This document shows positions 5,636 to 6,444 of a stretch of 6,444 nt of DNA, piece after piece; the stretch's first letter is position 1, and every line of letters starts with the position of its first letter. The stretch covers positions 1-6,444 of the forward strand of contig JAJRWW010000523.1 in the NCBI GenBank assembly GCA_024276595.1, written 5' to 3'. The stretch is from Myxococcota bacterium. GTDB taxonomy: Bacteria; Myxococcota_A; Polyangia; HGW-17; JAJRWW01. The translations under genes were made by a program, and so were the position numbers. A model generated the notes under the pieces. That model saw nothing but the letters and a program-made list of their open reading frames with translations, did no database searches and was not told the DNA's origin.

Positions 5636-6444
5636 CTACAGTATAGCCCTGGCGGTCAAGAAGGCCAGGGTCGTCCGCCACTGCACCTCTCGGTCGACGA
5701 GCTTGTTGCGCATGAGGGCTGCCAGCCGCCCCACATCGTCGTCGCTCATCCCCACCTCGCGAAGCCGGTCGGCAAAGGTGGGGCGACCTCCCGCGCCAGC
5801 AGAGAACCAGCGCTCCATGTGGGCCTTTGAGAAACGCCGCGGCTCCCGGCGCACCTCGACTCGCACGCTCCCTTCGGTGAGCCCGCTGCCCTGCAGGGCC
5901 GCGGAGAGGTCCTCTTCGTCCCAGCAAACCAGCGGGTCGGCACCGTCGGTGTACAGGGACTCCTCGGCCTCACGCGCTCTCCGGGCCCAGGGGGAGCCGT
6001 CGGAAGCAAGATCCACCAGCTCATACAAGCGCTGGTTCCTGCGCGGCACCACCTGCACCAGGGTCAACCTGCCACCGGGGAGAAGCAGGCGCGCCACCGT
6101 GCGAAGCAGCCGCTCGAAATGGGCGGCGGGCTCTGTCGCACGGGTCACAGCATCTTCGCGCCCGTCCGCCTCCCCTTCCAGCTCCCTGCCCGTGCCAGGC
6201 CCCTCGCCGTGATCGAGCTCTGCCGTCATGGGGTTTCGGCCGATCACGTGGTCGAAGCGGACCGCCTCGTCCCCGGCGGCGGCGAGGAGCTCCGGCAGGT
6301 CGAGCGCAGGCCCCACCAGCACCGTCACCCGGTCCAGGTCATCCAGCCTGCCGGCCTGCTGGGCCATGGAGCGCCCGGCCCGGGGATCGGCGGTCTGGGC
6401 CCAGACTCCTCCCTCCGGCGTGACCCTGGCCGCCTCCCATGTAA
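5636..6444 (-). CDS. Methyltransferase-like C-terminal domain, probably of a RarA/MgsA-type ATPase fusion, 5' partial
   Basis: The frame is open from the window edge to TAG at 5636-5638; 268 residues are visible. Although an ATG occurs at 6367, the preceding 25 codons stay open, contain family-like sequence (TPEGGVWA) and show no ribosome binding site before the ATG, so the true start is outside. The visible part resembles a class I methyltransferase fold: FDHVIGRNP (63-71) corresponds to the motif IV strand, and LLLPGGRLTLVQ (119-130) to the strand after the conserved GG turn. The tail, with RRFSKAHMERWF, PTFADRL and QWRTTLAFLTAR, resembles the domain fused to the replication-associated recombination ATPase RarA in some bacteria, notably cyanobacteria. 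No AAA motifs can be checked here. The glycine-rich SAM-binding motif I is also not visible, so methylation activity is unproven. An acidic low-complexity insertion lies at about 75-105. The protease gene starts 37 bases downstream, suggesting an operon. Confidence 0.75.
   Translation of the reverse strand, partial: TWEAARVTPEGGVWAQTADPRAGRSMAQQAGRLDDLDRVTVLVGPALDLPELLAAAGDEAVRFDHVIGRNPMTAELDHGEGPGTGRELEGEADGREDAVTRATEPAAHFERLLRTVARLLLPGGRLTLVQVVPRRNQRLYELVDLASDGSPWARRAREAEESLYTDGADPLVCWDEEDLSAALQGSGLTEGSVRVEVRREPRRFSKAHMERWFSAGAGGRPTFADRLREVGMSDDDVGRLAALMRNKLVDREVQWRTTLAFLTARAIL

Overview
The window is dense, G+C-rich bacterial DNA (about two thirds G+C by eye) with short gaps and five genes or gene parts. 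The best lineage guess is a deltaproteobacterial-type organism, possibly Myxococcota or a relative. That guess rests on the protease: an S41 peptidase with a long N-terminal helical region and a tail of CARDB-like, SH3-like and Ig-like modules, an architecture I associate with those groups. It is an inference from family knowledge, not a phylogenetic placement.

Left part, plus strand (1-1477). The window opens inside a small hydrophobic membrane protein (ends 408) built from two related two-helix units. After 106 bases containing a short hairpin comes a radical SAM enzyme (515-1477, possibly starting at 461). It has a CxxxCxxC cluster motif and a C-terminal cysteine set that could hold a second Fe-S cluster; its substrate is unknown.

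Right part, minus strand (6444 down to 1489). Read in the direction of transcription, this holds three genes. First is the 3' part of a gene whose product ends in a methyltransferase-like domain, probably the tail of a RarA/MgsA-type AAA ATPase fusion that begins outside the window. Next, 37 bases on, is a secreted S41 carboxyl-terminal processing protease. Last, 104 bases further, is ribonuclease Z (rnz), the tRNA 3'-end processing nuclease. The same orientation and close spacing of the first two suggest cotranscription; rnz may be in the same unit. The plus-strand radical SAM gene and rnz converge with only 11 bases between their stop codons.

The most notable feature is that the protease gene is split by a frame change at a run of ten C residues on its coding strand (4160-4169). 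The catalytic half lies in one frame, and the conserved linker and accessory domains continue in another that has no start of its own. With nine C residues the gene would encode one protein of about 1019 residues. This may be a sequencing or assembly error, a phase-variable tract, transcriptional slippage or a true mutation; the sequence alone cannot decide. No RNA genes, CRISPR arrays, insertion sequences or prophage genes were seen, and no clear new defence or mobile system.
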